Source of the DNA: an uncultured bacterium
GTDB lineage: Bacteria > Bacillota > Clostridia > Lachnospirales > Lachnospiraceae
Direction of reading: 5' to 3'
DNA length: 64,000 bases
Assembly (NCBI GenBank): GCA_947243845.1
Contig: CAMXIF010000012.1
Span: 1 to 64,000, forward strand
Numbering within the stretch: position 1 is the first letter of the stretch; every line of letters starts with the position of its first letter. The notes under the pieces were generated by a model. That model was not told the DNA's origin. It did no database searches and saw only the letters and a program-made list of their open reading frames with translations. The position numbers and the translations under genes were made by a program. Of the stretch, positions 51,386 through 59,996 are shown piece by piece.

Positions 51386-53227
51386 TTACTTCTTCGCTGC
51401 CGCCGAGATCGCTGCCCGCTTTCTCAGGGTAGGATCCAGAATCTTCTTGCGGATCCGCAGGCTTTCAGGCGTCACTTCCAACAGTTCGTCCGTATCGATA
51501 AACTCAAGCGCCTGTTCCAGGCTCAAGACCTTGGGCGGTGTGAGACGAAGCGCCTCGTCCGCGCTGGAAGAACGGGTGTTGGTGAGCTGCTTTTTCTTAC
51601 ATACATTTAACTCGATATCTTCTCCGCGGCCATTTTGTCCTACGACCATGCCGGAGTAGACCTTGGTGCCGGGGCCAATGAAAAGAGTGCCGCGTTCCTG
51701 GGCGTTGAAGAGGCCATAAGTGATGGCTTCTCCGGCCTCAAAAGCAATCAGGGAACCCTGTTTGCGGTACTGGATATCGCCCTTATAGGGGCCGTAGCCG
51801 TCAAAGATAGTGTTCATGATGCCATTACCTTTGGTGTCAGTCATGAACTCGCCGCGATAGCCGATGAGGCCGCGGGAGGGAATAGAGAATTCCAGACGGG
51901 TGTATCCGCCGGAGGCCAGCCCCATGTTTTTCAGTTCACCTTTGCGCAGGCTAAGCTTTTCAATGACGGTTCCGGAGAATTCTTCCGGTACATCTACGTA
52001 GCACAGTTCCATAGGTTCCAGTTTCTTGCCATTCTCATCTGTCTTATACAGTACCTCTGCTTTGCTGACAGCGAACTCATAACCCTCGCGCCTCATATTC
52101 TCGATCAGCACGGACAGGTGCAGTTCGCCGCGGCCAGAGACTTTGAAAGCCTCGGTGGTGTCCGTCTCTTCCACCCGCAAAGATACATCCGTATTAAGCT
52201 CCCGGAACAGTCTGTCGCGCAGATGACGGCTGGTGACGTATCTGCCCTCCTGACCTGCCAGCGGGGAGTCGTTGACAATAAAGTGCATGGCGATGGTGGG
52301 CTCTGAAATCTTCTGGAAAGGAATGGGCTTGGGAGCATCGGGGGAACAGAGGGTATCACCGATATGGATATCAGTGATGCCGGAAATCGCCACGATGGCG
52401 CCGATGCCGGCTTCTTTGACTTCTATTTTATTCAGGCCGTCATACTCATAGAGTTTGCTGATCTTTACTTTCTTCAGTTTGTCCGGTTCGTGGTGGTTGA
52501 CGATGACCACTTCCTGATTGACTTTGACGGAACCGTTGTCCACTTTACCCACGCCGATACGGCCCACATACTCATTGTAGTCGATGGTGCTGATCAGTAT
52601 CTGGGTGCCGGCATCGGGATCTCCCTGGGGCGCCGGAATGTGTTCTATGATAGTGTCAAAGAGGGGTGTCATGTCACCGCCCTTTACGGTAAGCTGTGTG
52701 CTTGCCGTGCCGGCCTTGGCGGAAGCGTAGACGAAGGGGCAGTCAAGCTGTTCATCATTGGCATCCAGATCCATGAAAAGTTCCAGCACCTCGTCCACCA
52801 CCTGAATCGGTCTTGCCTCCGGTCTGTCGCATTTGTTGATGCATACAATGACGGACAGTTCCAGTTCCAATGCTTTCTTTAAGACGAATTTGGTCTGGGG
52901 CATGGGGCCTTCAAAGGCGTCTACCACCAGAATAACGCCGTTTACCATTTTTAGGACCCGTTCCACCTCGCCGCCGAAATCGGCGTGGCCGGGCGTGTCG
53001 ATGATATTGATCTTGACACCTTTATAGGTGACGGCGGTATTCTTAGAGAGAATCGTGATACCGCGCTCTTTCTCGATATCATTGGAATCCATGACGCGTT
53101 CCGCCACTTCCTGATTCTCGCGGAATACGCCGCTTTGCTTCAACAACTCGTCCACAAGTGTGGTCTTGCCATGGTCTACGTGGGCGATGATTGCTATATT
53201 TCTTACATCTTCTCTTGTCTGTCTCAT
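51386..53227 (-). CDS. typA: Translational GTPase TypA/BipA
   Basis: 613 residues. AHVDHGKTTL (G1), RGITI (G2), DTPGHADFGGEV (G3), NKCDRPEA (G4) and the S-A-K G5 motif are all in the first 165 residues. Domain II, the EF-G-like domains III and V and the TypA-specific C-terminal region follow. It binds the 70S ribosome and aids assembly and stress adaptation, notably in the cold. It is monocistronic on the minus strand, with its own terminator. Confidence 0.97.
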   Translation of the reverse strand: MRQTREDVRNIAIIAHVDHGKTTLVDELLKQSGVFRENQEVAERVMDSNDIEKERGITILSKNTAVTYKGVKINIIDTPGHADFGGEVERVLKMVNGVILVVDAFEGPMPQTKFVLKKALELELSVIVCINKCDRPEARPIQVVDEVLELFMDLDANDEQLDCPFVYASAKAGTASTQLTVKGGDMTPLFDTIIEHIPAPQGDPDAGTQILISTIDYNEYVGRIGVGKVDNGSVKVNQEVVIVNHHEPDKLKKVKISKLYEYDGLNKIEVKEAGIGAIVAISGITDIHIGDTLCSPDAPKPIPFQKISEPTIAMHFIVNDSPLAGQEGRYVTSRHLRDRLFRELNTDVSLRVEETDTTEAFKVSGRGELHLSVLIENMRREGYEFAVSKAEVLYKTDENGKKLEPMELCYVDVPEEFSGTVIEKLSLRKGELKNMGLASGGYTRLEFSIPSRGLIGYRGEFMTDTKGNGIMNTIFDGYGPYKGDIQYRKQGSLIAFEAGEAITYGLFNAQERGTLFIGPGTKVYSGMVVGQNGRGEDIELNVCKKKQLTNTRSSSADEALRLTPPKVLSLEQALEFIDTDELLEVTPESLRIRKKILDPTLRKRAAISAAAKK

Positions 53228-53368
53228 GTGTTACCGTGCCTTTCTTGAACTTACTTACAAACAATAAATGCTTTTAAACTCGGACATTATATCACTTGTT
53301 TCCCTTTCTTGCAAGAGTCTGGGAACATGTGATAAAATGGGATAAAGTGTTAAGGCAGGAGGAACAGC

Positions 53369-53749
53369 ATGAATACAAGAGTGGAAGAGGCGGTCAACAA
53401 AAAGATGTGTGGCTATAACTGCGCTCAGGCAGTCGCCTGTACTTACTGTGATCTGGCGGGAGTGGATGAAGATACCATGAAGAACATCACGCATGCGTTT
53501 GCAGTGGGTATGGGAACCATGGAAGGAAACTGCGGTGCGGTAACAGGTGCCGGGGTGGTGTTGGGAATGCTCAACAAGGATCAGAGAAAGACGTTTACCG
53601 ATATCAGGCAGATTATGACACAGTTTAAAGATCGAAACGGTACCGTGATCTGCAAGGAATTGAAGGGACTGGAGACGGGCGAGGTACTTCGGGAGTGCAA
53701 TGACTGCGTCAGGGATGCGGCGGAGTTTCTGGAGAAAGTTGTAGGATAA
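53369..53749 (+). CDS. C_GCAxxG_C_C family redox-like protein
   Basis: 126 residues. KKMCGYNCAQAVACTYCDLAG, then EGNCGAVTGAGVVLGM, then CKELKG and ECNDCVRDAAEFLE give the family pattern C...GC..G...C..C. Conserved cysteines suggest binding of a cofactor or metal. The family is widespread in anaerobes, with no established activity. GGCAGGAGGAACAGC precedes the ATG. It is monocistronic. Confidence 0.9.
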   Translation: MNTRVEEAVNKKMCGYNCAQAVACTYCDLAGVDEDTMKNITHAFAVGMGTMEGNCGAVTGAGVVLGMLNKDQRKTFTDIRQIMTQFKDRNGTVICKELKGLETGEVLRECNDCVRDAAEFLEKVVG

Positions 53750-53874
53750 ACAGCATGCCATTCAGCCTGCCGCGCGACCATTAACAGTTCTATTTTCTCT
53801 CTTCATCCTATATATTGATAATACAATACTAAAAGGGATTCCTGCGATCACGCAGTGTAGAAGGGAGAAAAAAC

Positions 53875-54507
53875 ATGACAGATAAGGTAATTGAAAACAA
53901 CCAGGTGGCAATTATGGGGGAGATCGTGAGCGATTTTTCCTTCAGCCACGAGATTTTTGGAGAGGGCTTTTATATGGTGGATATCAGCGTGGATCGACTC
54001 AGCGAGTCAACTGATATCATTCCAGTGATGGTGTCCGAACGCCTCATCGATGTGAATGAGGATTATAAGGGCATGAAAATCTGTATTACAGGACAGTTCC
54101 GCTCCTACAACAGACACGAAGAGAGAAAGAACAGGCTGGTGCTGTCTGTTTTTGCAAGAGAGATTGAATTTGTGGAAGATATCGGTGAGGGTGCGAAGAC
54201 GAACCAGATTTTCTTAGACGGCTATATCTGCAAGGAGCCGATCTACAGAAAGACACCGCTTGGCAGGGAGATCGCGGATCTGCTTCTGGCGGTCAACAGG
54301 CCCTACGGCAAGTCGGATTACATACCTTGTATCTGCTGGGGCAGAAATGCCAGGTTTGCCAGCAATTTCGAGGTGGGAAGCCGCTGTGCTATCTGGGGGA
54401 GGATCCAGAGCCGTGAATATATGAAGAAATTGTCGGAGGAGCAGCTTGAGAGACGGATTGCCTATGAAGTCTCGGTCAGCAAGTTGGAGATGATAGAAGA
54501 CGAATGA
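53875..54507 (+). CDS. Tandem OB-fold single-stranded DNA-binding-like protein
   Basis: 210 residues. Two similar halves are seen: residues 6-100 (NNQVAIMGEIVSDFSFSHEI...KNRLVLSVFAREIEF) and 110-205 (NQIFLDGYICKEPIYRKTPLGREIADLLLAVNRPYGKSDYIPCICWGRNARFASNF). The second half carries the typical SSB signature, including the CWGxxA block. Fusion of two OB folds in one chain and lack of the acidic C-terminal tip for partner proteins set it apart from the replicative SSB. It is standalone; GAAGGGAGAAAAAAC precedes the ATG. Confidence 0.85.
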   Translation: MTDKVIENNQVAIMGEIVSDFSFSHEIFGEGFYMVDISVDRLSESTDIIPVMVSERLIDVNEDYKGMKICITGQFRSYNRHEERKNRLVLSVFAREIEFVEDIGEGAKTNQIFLDGYICKEPIYRKTPLGREIADLLLAVNRPYGKSDYIPCICWGRNARFASNFEVGSRCAIWGRIQSREYMKKLSEEQLERRIAYEVSVSKLEMIEDE

Positions 54508-54650
54508 GCGGGCCGGAAGTTTGATCTGCAATACAGATTCTGTGGCTGCGCAGACTCCGCTTTATAAAATAATCAGTTGCATAAAGGGAACAGTTGTGCT
54601 ATGATATGCAAACGTAGGTTTTTATAAGGAAACGGATATGAGGTATCTGT

Positions 54651-55151
54651 ATGGAAAAGGGCATGATTCAGATCTATAGCGGGGAAGGTCATGGGAAATC
54701 CCCGGCGGCATTGGGCAGGGCAGTTCAGGCAGCATGTGAGGGAGAATATGTCGTTATCATTCAGTTTTTAAAAGGGAGAGGGCTGGCGGAGTCGGAATTT
54801 GTAAAGCGTCTGGAGCCGGAGATTAAGATATTCCGGTTTGAGAAATCGATGGAAGACTTTTCGCAGTTGTCGGAAGAACACAAAACAGAAGAAAAGCAGA
54901 ATATCCGTAACGGCCTTAATTTTGCCAGGAAGATATTTAACACGGGAGAGTGTTCCCTGTTGATCTTAGATGAGGTGCTTGGCCTGATCGACAACGGGAT
55001 CATTACGGTGGCAGAACTCAAGAACCTTCTTGCCGGCAAACCGGAGGAGATGGAGATCATCATGACTGGAATCACCATCAATGACGAGGTGTGTGCGCTG
55101 GCGGATAATGTGACCAGGGTGGAGACCATGCATTTTAAGATATGGGAGTAG
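54651..55151 (+). CDS. CobO/CobA-like corrinoid adenosyltransferase
   Basis: 166 residues. The P-loop SGEGHGKSPAALG begins at residue 8, equivalent to GNGKGKTTAALG of ATP:cob(I)alamin adenosyltransferases. LLILDEVLGLIDNGIITVAELKNLLAGKPEEMEIIMTG matches the central motif. The ADNVTRVETMHF C-terminus is kept. It would attach the adenosyl group to reduced corrinoid. No other cobalamin gene is nearby, so it may serve salvage or an unrelated ATP-binding role. Confidence 0.8.
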   Translation: MEKGMIQIYSGEGHGKSPAALGRAVQAACEGEYVVIIQFLKGRGLAESEFVKRLEPEIKIFRFEKSMEDFSQLSEEHKTEEKQNIRNGLNFARKIFNTGECSLLILDEVLGLIDNGIITVAELKNLLAGKPEEMEIIMTGITINDEVCALADNVTRVETMHFKIWE

Positions 55152-55177
55152 GGAGTATCTGTCCGGGTATCTTTTGA

Positions 55178-55206
55178 TTGACAGAAAGAAGCCTGAGTGC
55201 TATTAT
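55178..55206 (+). promoter_or_regulatory. Promoter of lysine riboswitch/dapA
   Basis: TTGACA and TATTAT are 17 bases apart, just upstream of the lysine aptamer. Confidence 0.75.
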
Positions 55207-55223
55207 AAATTCAATATTATAGA

Positions 55224-55390
55224 GTTTGATAGAGGTTGCGTTTTTTATCAGTAGGGATGCAGATGCGGCAGGAGCAGGGGAAGCGTCAAGAAAGGAAAAG
55301 ACGCCGAAAGGGGAGCCGCCTGTTCGTCTCTGCCTTGGGCATACAGTTAAGAGCTGTATGACTGTCATCTTTCGATGGGGCGCTATCCAG
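55224..55390 (+). ncRNA. Lysine riboswitch (L-box)
   Basis: GATAGAGGTTGCG, ATCAGTAG, GTCAAGAAAGGAAAAGACGCCGAAAGGGGAGCCGCC, then TTGGGCATACAG and TGACTGTCATCTTTCGATGGGGCGCTATC reproduce the conserved parts of the lysine aptamer. A terminator follows at 55411. High lysine should end transcription before dapA. The ordered 5' and 3' GATAG/CTATC ends close the P1 stem. Confidence 0.93.
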
Positions 55391-55410
55391 ACCAGAAATG
55401 GCAGACTATG

Positions 55411-55442
55411 AAGACTGGCCCTATGAGGTCAGTCTTTTTTTA
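55411..55442 (+). terminator. Lysine riboswitch terminator
   Basis: AAGACTGGCC (55411-55420) pairs with GGTCAGTCTT (55427-55436), with one mismatch, and T-rich sequence follows. It is the off-state expression platform. Confidence 0.85.
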
Positions 55443-55490
55443 AGAGCAGAGGGCGCGCCGGAGAACCACATCATAGCGGGAGGAAAAGAT

Positions 55491-56375
55491 ATGGCAATTT
55501 TTAAAGGGGCAGGTGTAGCGATCGTCACACCGTTTCACGAGGACGGGAGTATCAATTACGAGAAATTTGCGCAGCTTGTGGAGTTTCAGATCGCAGGCGG
55601 CACGGACGCGATTATTGTCTGTGGCACTACGGGGGAATCTTCCACATTGACGCATGAGGAACATCTGGATATGATTCGGTTCTGTGTGGAGACGGTAAAA
55701 GGCAGAGTGCCTGTGGTGGCCGGAACCGGTTCTAATTGTACTGAGACGGCAGTCTATCTGTCGCAGGAGGCGGAGAAATACGGAGCGGATGCGTTACTGT
55801 TGGTGACACCTTATTATAACAAGGCCACCCAGAACGGCTTGTTTGCACATTATAAGAAGGTGGCGGATTCTGTGAAACTGCCAATCATTCTGTACAATGT
55901 GCCCAGCAGGACAGGATGCAATATCCTGCCGCAGACGGCGGTAAGACTGTGTACGGAAGTGGAGAATATCGTGGGAATCAAGGAAGCCAGCGGCAATATC
56001 TCCCAGATCGCAAAATTACAGTCCCTGGCAGACGGTAAGGTGGATGTGTATTCCGGTAATGACGATCAGATTGTGCCGATCCTGTCTCTTGGCGGCAAGG
56101 GCGTGATTTCTGTGTTGTCCAATGTGGCGCCCAGACAGACACATGATATCTGTCAGAAGTTCTTTGACGGTGATGTGGAGGGCAGTATGAGAGAACAGCT
56201 TCGTGCTATTGATCTGTGCGATGCCCTGTTTTGTGAGGTAAATCCGATTCCGGTAAAGGCGGCGCTCAATCTGATGGGCAAGGAAGTGGGGCCGGCACGG
56301 ATGCCGCTGTCTGAGATGGAACCGCAAAATGTGGAAAGACTTAAAAAAGCCATGCAGGAGTATGGAATCTTATAG
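55491..56375 (+). CDS. dapA: 4-hydroxy-tetrahydrodipicolinate synthase
   Basis: 294 residues from ATG at 55491 (GGGAGGAAAAGAT); an in-frame ATG at 55398 lies inside the riboswitch region. It condenses pyruvate and aspartate semialdehyde. ALIVTPF-type start (AIVTPFHEDGSINY), GTTGESSTLTHEEH, and the Schiff-base Lys in VGIKEASGNI (about 160-165) with upstream YNVPSRTG define the family. It is the first enzyme of lysine/meso-diaminopimelate synthesis and is controlled by the lysine riboswitch upstream. Confidence 0.97.
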   Translation: MAIFKGAGVAIVTPFHEDGSINYEKFAQLVEFQIAGGTDAIIVCGTTGESSTLTHEEHLDMIRFCVETVKGRVPVVAGTGSNCTETAVYLSQEAEKYGADALLLVTPYYNKATQNGLFAHYKKVADSVKLPIILYNVPSRTGCNILPQTAVRLCTEVENIVGIKEASGNISQIAKLQSLADGKVDVYSGNDDQIVPILSLGGKGVISVLSNVAPRQTHDICQKFFDGDVEGSMREQLRAIDLCDALFCEVNPIPVKAALNLMGKEVGPARMPLSEMEPQNVERLKKAMQEYGIL

Positions 56376-56421
56376 TCTTCAGGATTATAGTTTCAGAGTT
56401 TGTGATAAGCAGGAACCCCGA

Positions 56422-56456
56422 AACGTCTGCTAAAGGGATATTTAGCAGACGTTTTT
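56422..56456 (+). terminator. Terminator after dapA
   Basis: AACGTCTGCTAAA pairs with TTTAGCAGACGTT (13 bp, loop of six bases) and TTTT follows. It separates dapA from dapB, yet read-through may still feed dapB. Confidence 0.85.
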
Positions 56457-56498
56457 ATGAAAGCAAAAGGCGCCGGCGGCGCGGAAAAGAGGTAGATT

Positions 56499-57254
56499 AT
56501 GGTAAAAGTGATCATGCACGGATGCAATGGCAAGATGGGACAGACAATTTCAGGACTGATTGCGGCAGATGAAGAGATAGAGATCGTGGCGGGAGTAGAT
56601 GCCAGGGATGAGGGCAGCAATCCTTATCCGGTGTTTGCTGATATTGCGGAGTGTACGGTGGAGGCAGATGCCGTAATCGACTTTTCTGTGGCGGCGGCAG
56701 TGGACGGACTGCTTGACTATTGTGTGGAGAGGCAGGTTCCCTGCGTATTATGTACCACGGGGCTTTCAGAGAGACAGCTTGCGAAGGTGAAAGATGCTTC
56801 GCAAAAGGTAGCAGTTTTGAAATCGGCTAATATGTCCCTTGGCATTAATATGCTGTTAAAACTGTTGAAAGAGGCGGCAGAGATTCTGGCGCCGGCAGGA
56901 TTTGATATAGAGATTGTGGAGAAACACCACAATCAGAAAGTGGATGCGCCCAGCGGTACAGCCCTGGCGCTGGCGGATTCCATCAATGAACAGATGGATC
57001 ACGCTTACGAGTATGTATATGACAGAAGTCAGGTGAGGGAGAAGAGGACGGATAAAGAGATCGGTATCAGTGCGGTCAGAGGCGGTACCATCGTGGGCGA
57101 TCATGATGTGATCTTTGCCGGAGCGGATGAAGTGGTGACTTTCTCCCACAGGGCATATTCCAAGGCCGTGTTTGGCAAGGGTGCCATTCAGGCGGCGAAG
57201 TTCTTAAAAGGGCGTCCGGCCGGTATGTATGATATGGCGGATGTGATTGGATAA
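56499..57254 (+). CDS. dapB: 4-hydroxy-tetrahydrodipicolinate reductase
   Basis: 251 residues. HGCNGKMGQTISGL is the nucleotide-binding loop. LCTTGLSERQL, the catalytic EKHHNQKVDAPSGTALALA block and the C-terminal FLKGRPAGMYDMADVIG are all typical. It reduces the DapA product with NAD(P)H in lysine and diaminopimelate synthesis. AGAGGTAGATT precedes the ATG. The terminator between dapA and dapB suggests a partly separate expression. Confidence 0.97.
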   Translation: MVKVIMHGCNGKMGQTISGLIAADEEIEIVAGVDARDEGSNPYPVFADIAECTVEADAVIDFSVAAAVDGLLDYCVERQVPCVLCTTGLSERQLAKVKDASQKVAVLKSANMSLGINMLLKLLKEAAEILAPAGFDIEIVEKHHNQKVDAPSGTALALADSINEQMDHAYEYVYDRSQVREKRTDKEIGISAVRGGTIVGDHDVIFAGADEVVTFSHRAYSKAVFGKGAIQAAKFLKGRPAGMYDMADVIG

Positions 57255-57306
57255 ACTCTACCATTATGACAGAGTTTTACAAAAAATGTACAATATGGGG
57301 GAACAG

Positions 57307-59271
57307 ATGGACGAATTAGAATTAAAATACCTGAAAAGTTTATCGAAACAATATCCAACGATCGCAGCGGCGTCAACAGAGATCATCAACCTGCAGGCAA
57401 TCCTGAACCTGCCTAAGGGCACGGAGCATTTCATGACGGACATTCACGGGGAGTATGAGCAGTTCAACCATGTCTTAAAGAATGGTTCCGGTTCTGTGCG
57501 GCGTAAGATTGATGAGGAATTTGGCAATACCCTCAGCATTAAGGATAAGAAGAGTCTGGCTACGCTGATCTATTACCCGGAAGAGAAGCTGGATATCGTG
57601 ATGCAGGAGGAAGATGATAACTCTATTGAGGATTGGTATAAGATCACGCTCCACAGACTGGTGCAGATTACCAAGCGGGTTTCATCCAAGTACACCAGAT
57701 CCAAGGTGAGAAAAGCGCTGCCCAAGGATTTTTCCTATATTATAGAGGAACTGATCACGGAGAAGGCGGAGATTCAGGACAAGGAAGCCTATTATAATGA
57801 GATCATCCACACCATCATTAGGATCGGCAGGGCACCGGAGTTCATTGTAGCCCTGAGTAATCTGATCCAGCGGCTGGTCATCGATCAACTGCATATAGTG
57901 GGAGATATTTTTGACAGAGGACCCGGTCCGCATATCATTCTGGATACACTCTGCCAGTATCATTCCGTGGATGTGCAGTGGGGCAATCATGATGTGGTCT
58001 GGATGGGGGCGGCCAGTGGTCATCTGGCATGTATTGCCAATGTGATCCGGATGGCAGCCAGGTACGGTAATCTGGATACGCTGGAGGAGGGCTATGGCAT
58101 CAATCTGATCCCGCTTGCCACTTTTGCATTGGATGCCTATAAAGATACGGATTGTGAGGCATTTGCCATCAAATATAATACGGATTATGATACCAAGGAT
58201 CTGAGCCTGGATATGAAGATGCACAAGGCCATTGCTATTTTGCAGTTCAAACTGGAGGGGCAGCTGATCATGCGGCGGCCGGAGTTTGCCATGCAGGACA
58301 GACTGCTGTTAGAGCATATCGATTACGAAAATAAGGCACTGGTCATCGATGGAGTATCCTATCCCATGAAAGATGTGGACTTCCCGACCATCAATCCGAA
58401 CCGTCCTTACGAACTGACACCGGAGGAAGAACAGGTGATGGAAAGGCTCCGACAGGGATTTGTGAAGTGCGAGAAGTTGCAAAAGCACGTGCGGTTTCTT
58501 TTTTCCAAAGGCGGACTTTATAAGATTTATAATTCTAATCTGCTTTATCATGGCTGTGTCCCCATGGATGAGGCAGGCAATTTCAATAAGGTTAATGTTT
58601 ATGGGGAAGAATACAGCGGCAAGCAGCTTTATGATGTATTGGAGCATTATGCGAGAAAGGGCTATTATGCCCATAACAATCTGCAGGAAAAGCTAAAAGG
58701 CCAGGATATCATCTGGTATATCTGGGCAGGGCCGAATTCCCCGGTCTTTGGCAAGGACAAGATGGCTACCTTTGAGCGGTATTTCCTGTTGGATAAGGAC
58801 ATGCATAAGGAGACTAAGAACAGCTACTACAGGCTGCTGGACAATGAGGAGATCATCAATAAGATTCTGCGGGAATTTGGACTGGATGAGTCCCATTCCC
58901 ATATCGTGAACGGACATGTGCCGGTGGAATTGAAGAAAGGAGAGACACCCATCAAATGCGGCGGTAAACTGCTGATCATTGACGGCGGATTTTCCAAGGC
59001 TTATCAGGATAAGACCGGAATTGCCGGATATACGCTGGTGGTCAATTCCTATGGTATGCGGCTGGTGGCCCATGAGCCTTTTGAGTCCACGGAAGCGGCA
59101 ATCCTGCGTGAGTCAGACATCTTTTCGGATTCGATTATTTTAGAGACGATGTCTTCCAGACAAAAAATTGCGGATACAGAAATCGGTATGGAATTGCGGG
59201 AGAGCATCCACCAATTGGAGGAACTTCTGCAGGCCTACAGGGATGGTATATTGATTGAAAAAGGCGTATGA
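57307..59271 (+). CDS. fbp: Class III fructose-1,6-bisphosphatase
   Basis: 654 residues from ATG at 57307 (GGGGG six bases upstream); ATGs at 57247 and 57295 are open but weaker. The metallophosphatase motifs are in order: TDIHGEYEQF, GDIFDRGPGP, WGNHDVVWMG, and the late HIVNGHVPV and IDGGFSKAY segments. This Firmicutes-type enzyme removes phosphate from fructose 1,6-bisphosphate in gluconeogenesis. It is monocistronic or read from dapB, 52 bases upstream. Confidence 0.96.
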   Translation: MDELELKYLKSLSKQYPTIAAASTEIINLQAILNLPKGTEHFMTDIHGEYEQFNHVLKNGSGSVRRKIDEEFGNTLSIKDKKSLATLIYYPEEKLDIVMQEEDDNSIEDWYKITLHRLVQITKRVSSKYTRSKVRKALPKDFSYIIEELITEKAEIQDKEAYYNEIIHTIIRIGRAPEFIVALSNLIQRLVIDQLHIVGDIFDRGPGPHIILDTLCQYHSVDVQWGNHDVVWMGAASGHLACIANVIRMAARYGNLDTLEEGYGINLIPLATFALDAYKDTDCEAFAIKYNTDYDTKDLSLDMKMHKAIAILQFKLEGQLIMRRPEFAMQDRLLLEHIDYENKALVIDGVSYPMKDVDFPTINPNRPYELTPEEEQVMERLRQGFVKCEKLQKHVRFLFSKGGLYKIYNSNLLYHGCVPMDEAGNFNKVNVYGEEYSGKQLYDVLEHYARKGYYAHNNLQEKLKGQDIIWYIWAGPNSPVFGKDKMATFERYFLLDKDMHKETKNSYYRLLDNEEIINKILREFGLDESHSHIVNGHVPVELKKGETPIKCGGKLLIIDGGFSKAYQDKTGIAGYTLVVNSYGMRLVAHEPFESTEAAILRESDIFSDSIILETMSSRQKIADTEIGMELRESIHQLEELLQAYRDGILIEKGV

Positions 59272-59277
59272 TAAAAT

Positions 59278-59312
59278 ATTCCCAGACGTTACTGCAGCGT
59301 CTGGGAATATTT
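59278..59312. terminator. Bidirectional terminator
   Basis: ATTCCCAGACG pairs with CGTCTGGGAAT (11 bp). It serves fbp on the plus strand and the repeat lipoprotein gene on the minus strand. Confidence 0.85.
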
Positions 59313-59319
59313 CATGTTG

Positions 59320-59814
59320 CTAACGGTTTTTGGAATTGGTGTTTGTATTGTTGTTAGTAGTATTGTTGCCAGTACCTGTTACATCGTCAACCATGTTCTC
59401 AACACCGGTAGCCGCATCGTCAATGATGTCGGAAGCAGCGTTGCCGGCGTCATCGATCGCATCACCGACAGCACTTCCTGTACCGTTTGTGCCTGTATTA
59501 TTGTTGTCACCGGCTGTTACATCGTTCACATTATCGTTATTACCGATGCCGGTAGTACCATTATCTGTGACACCGGTGCCGTTATCTGTACCGGTCATAC
59601 CGTCATTTGCGATACCGTTGTCAGTTGTTACAGTGCCATTGTCTGTACCATTATCTGTACCTGTGGTGGTGTCAGAAGTGGTTCCGATACCTGTCTGTGT
59701 GCCGTTTGTGTTATTTTCATTACCGGCATCATTGTTTCTGCTGCCACAGGCGGTGATCACGGACATGGTCAGTACCATGAGAGAAACAAATAGCAGTGTT
59801 CTTACTTTTTTCAT
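59320..59814 (-). CDS. Low-complexity Thr/Asn/Asp/Gly-rich lipoprotein
   Basis: 164 residues from ATG at 59814 (GAGGTGAAATC upstream); the frame continues upstream to 59919 without a site. A lipoprotein signal peptide of about 22 residues ends VITAC, with the Cys as lipid attachment. The mature part is almost entirely TDNGT-, NNT- and GTN-type repeats with a DAIDDAGNAASDII helix-like segment (about 115-145). No enzyme domain is seen. It is a surface-exposed flexible protein or spacer of unknown role. Confidence 0.8.
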   Translation of the reverse strand: MKKVRTLLFVSLMVLTMSVITACGSRNNDAGNENNTNGTQTGIGTTSDTTTGTDNGTDNGTVTTDNGIANDGMTGTDNGTGVTDNGTTGIGNNDNVNDVTAGDNNNTGTNGTGSAVGDAIDDAGNAASDIIDDAATGVENMVDDVTGTGNNTTNNNTNTNSKNR

Positions 59815-59996
59815 GATTTCACCTCGTTTCTGCGCCGTTTTGCGCATAGTTTGCTGATATTGAAACAGAATGTTTGGTAAACTTCCTGTTCTTATGTTAT
59901 TATGTCTGTTAGATAGCAAAATATTCGCTGTGTATTTTTGGGAATATAAGAAAATAGTAATAAGAAAATAATAATAGGAAGTGAAGGAAGACAGAC

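Noticed and set aside
59330-59857. 175-residue plus-strand frame opposite the lipoprotein gene
   Set aside because: It arises from the low-complexity repeat on the other strand; the minus-strand gene has a signal peptide, lipobox and ribosome site.
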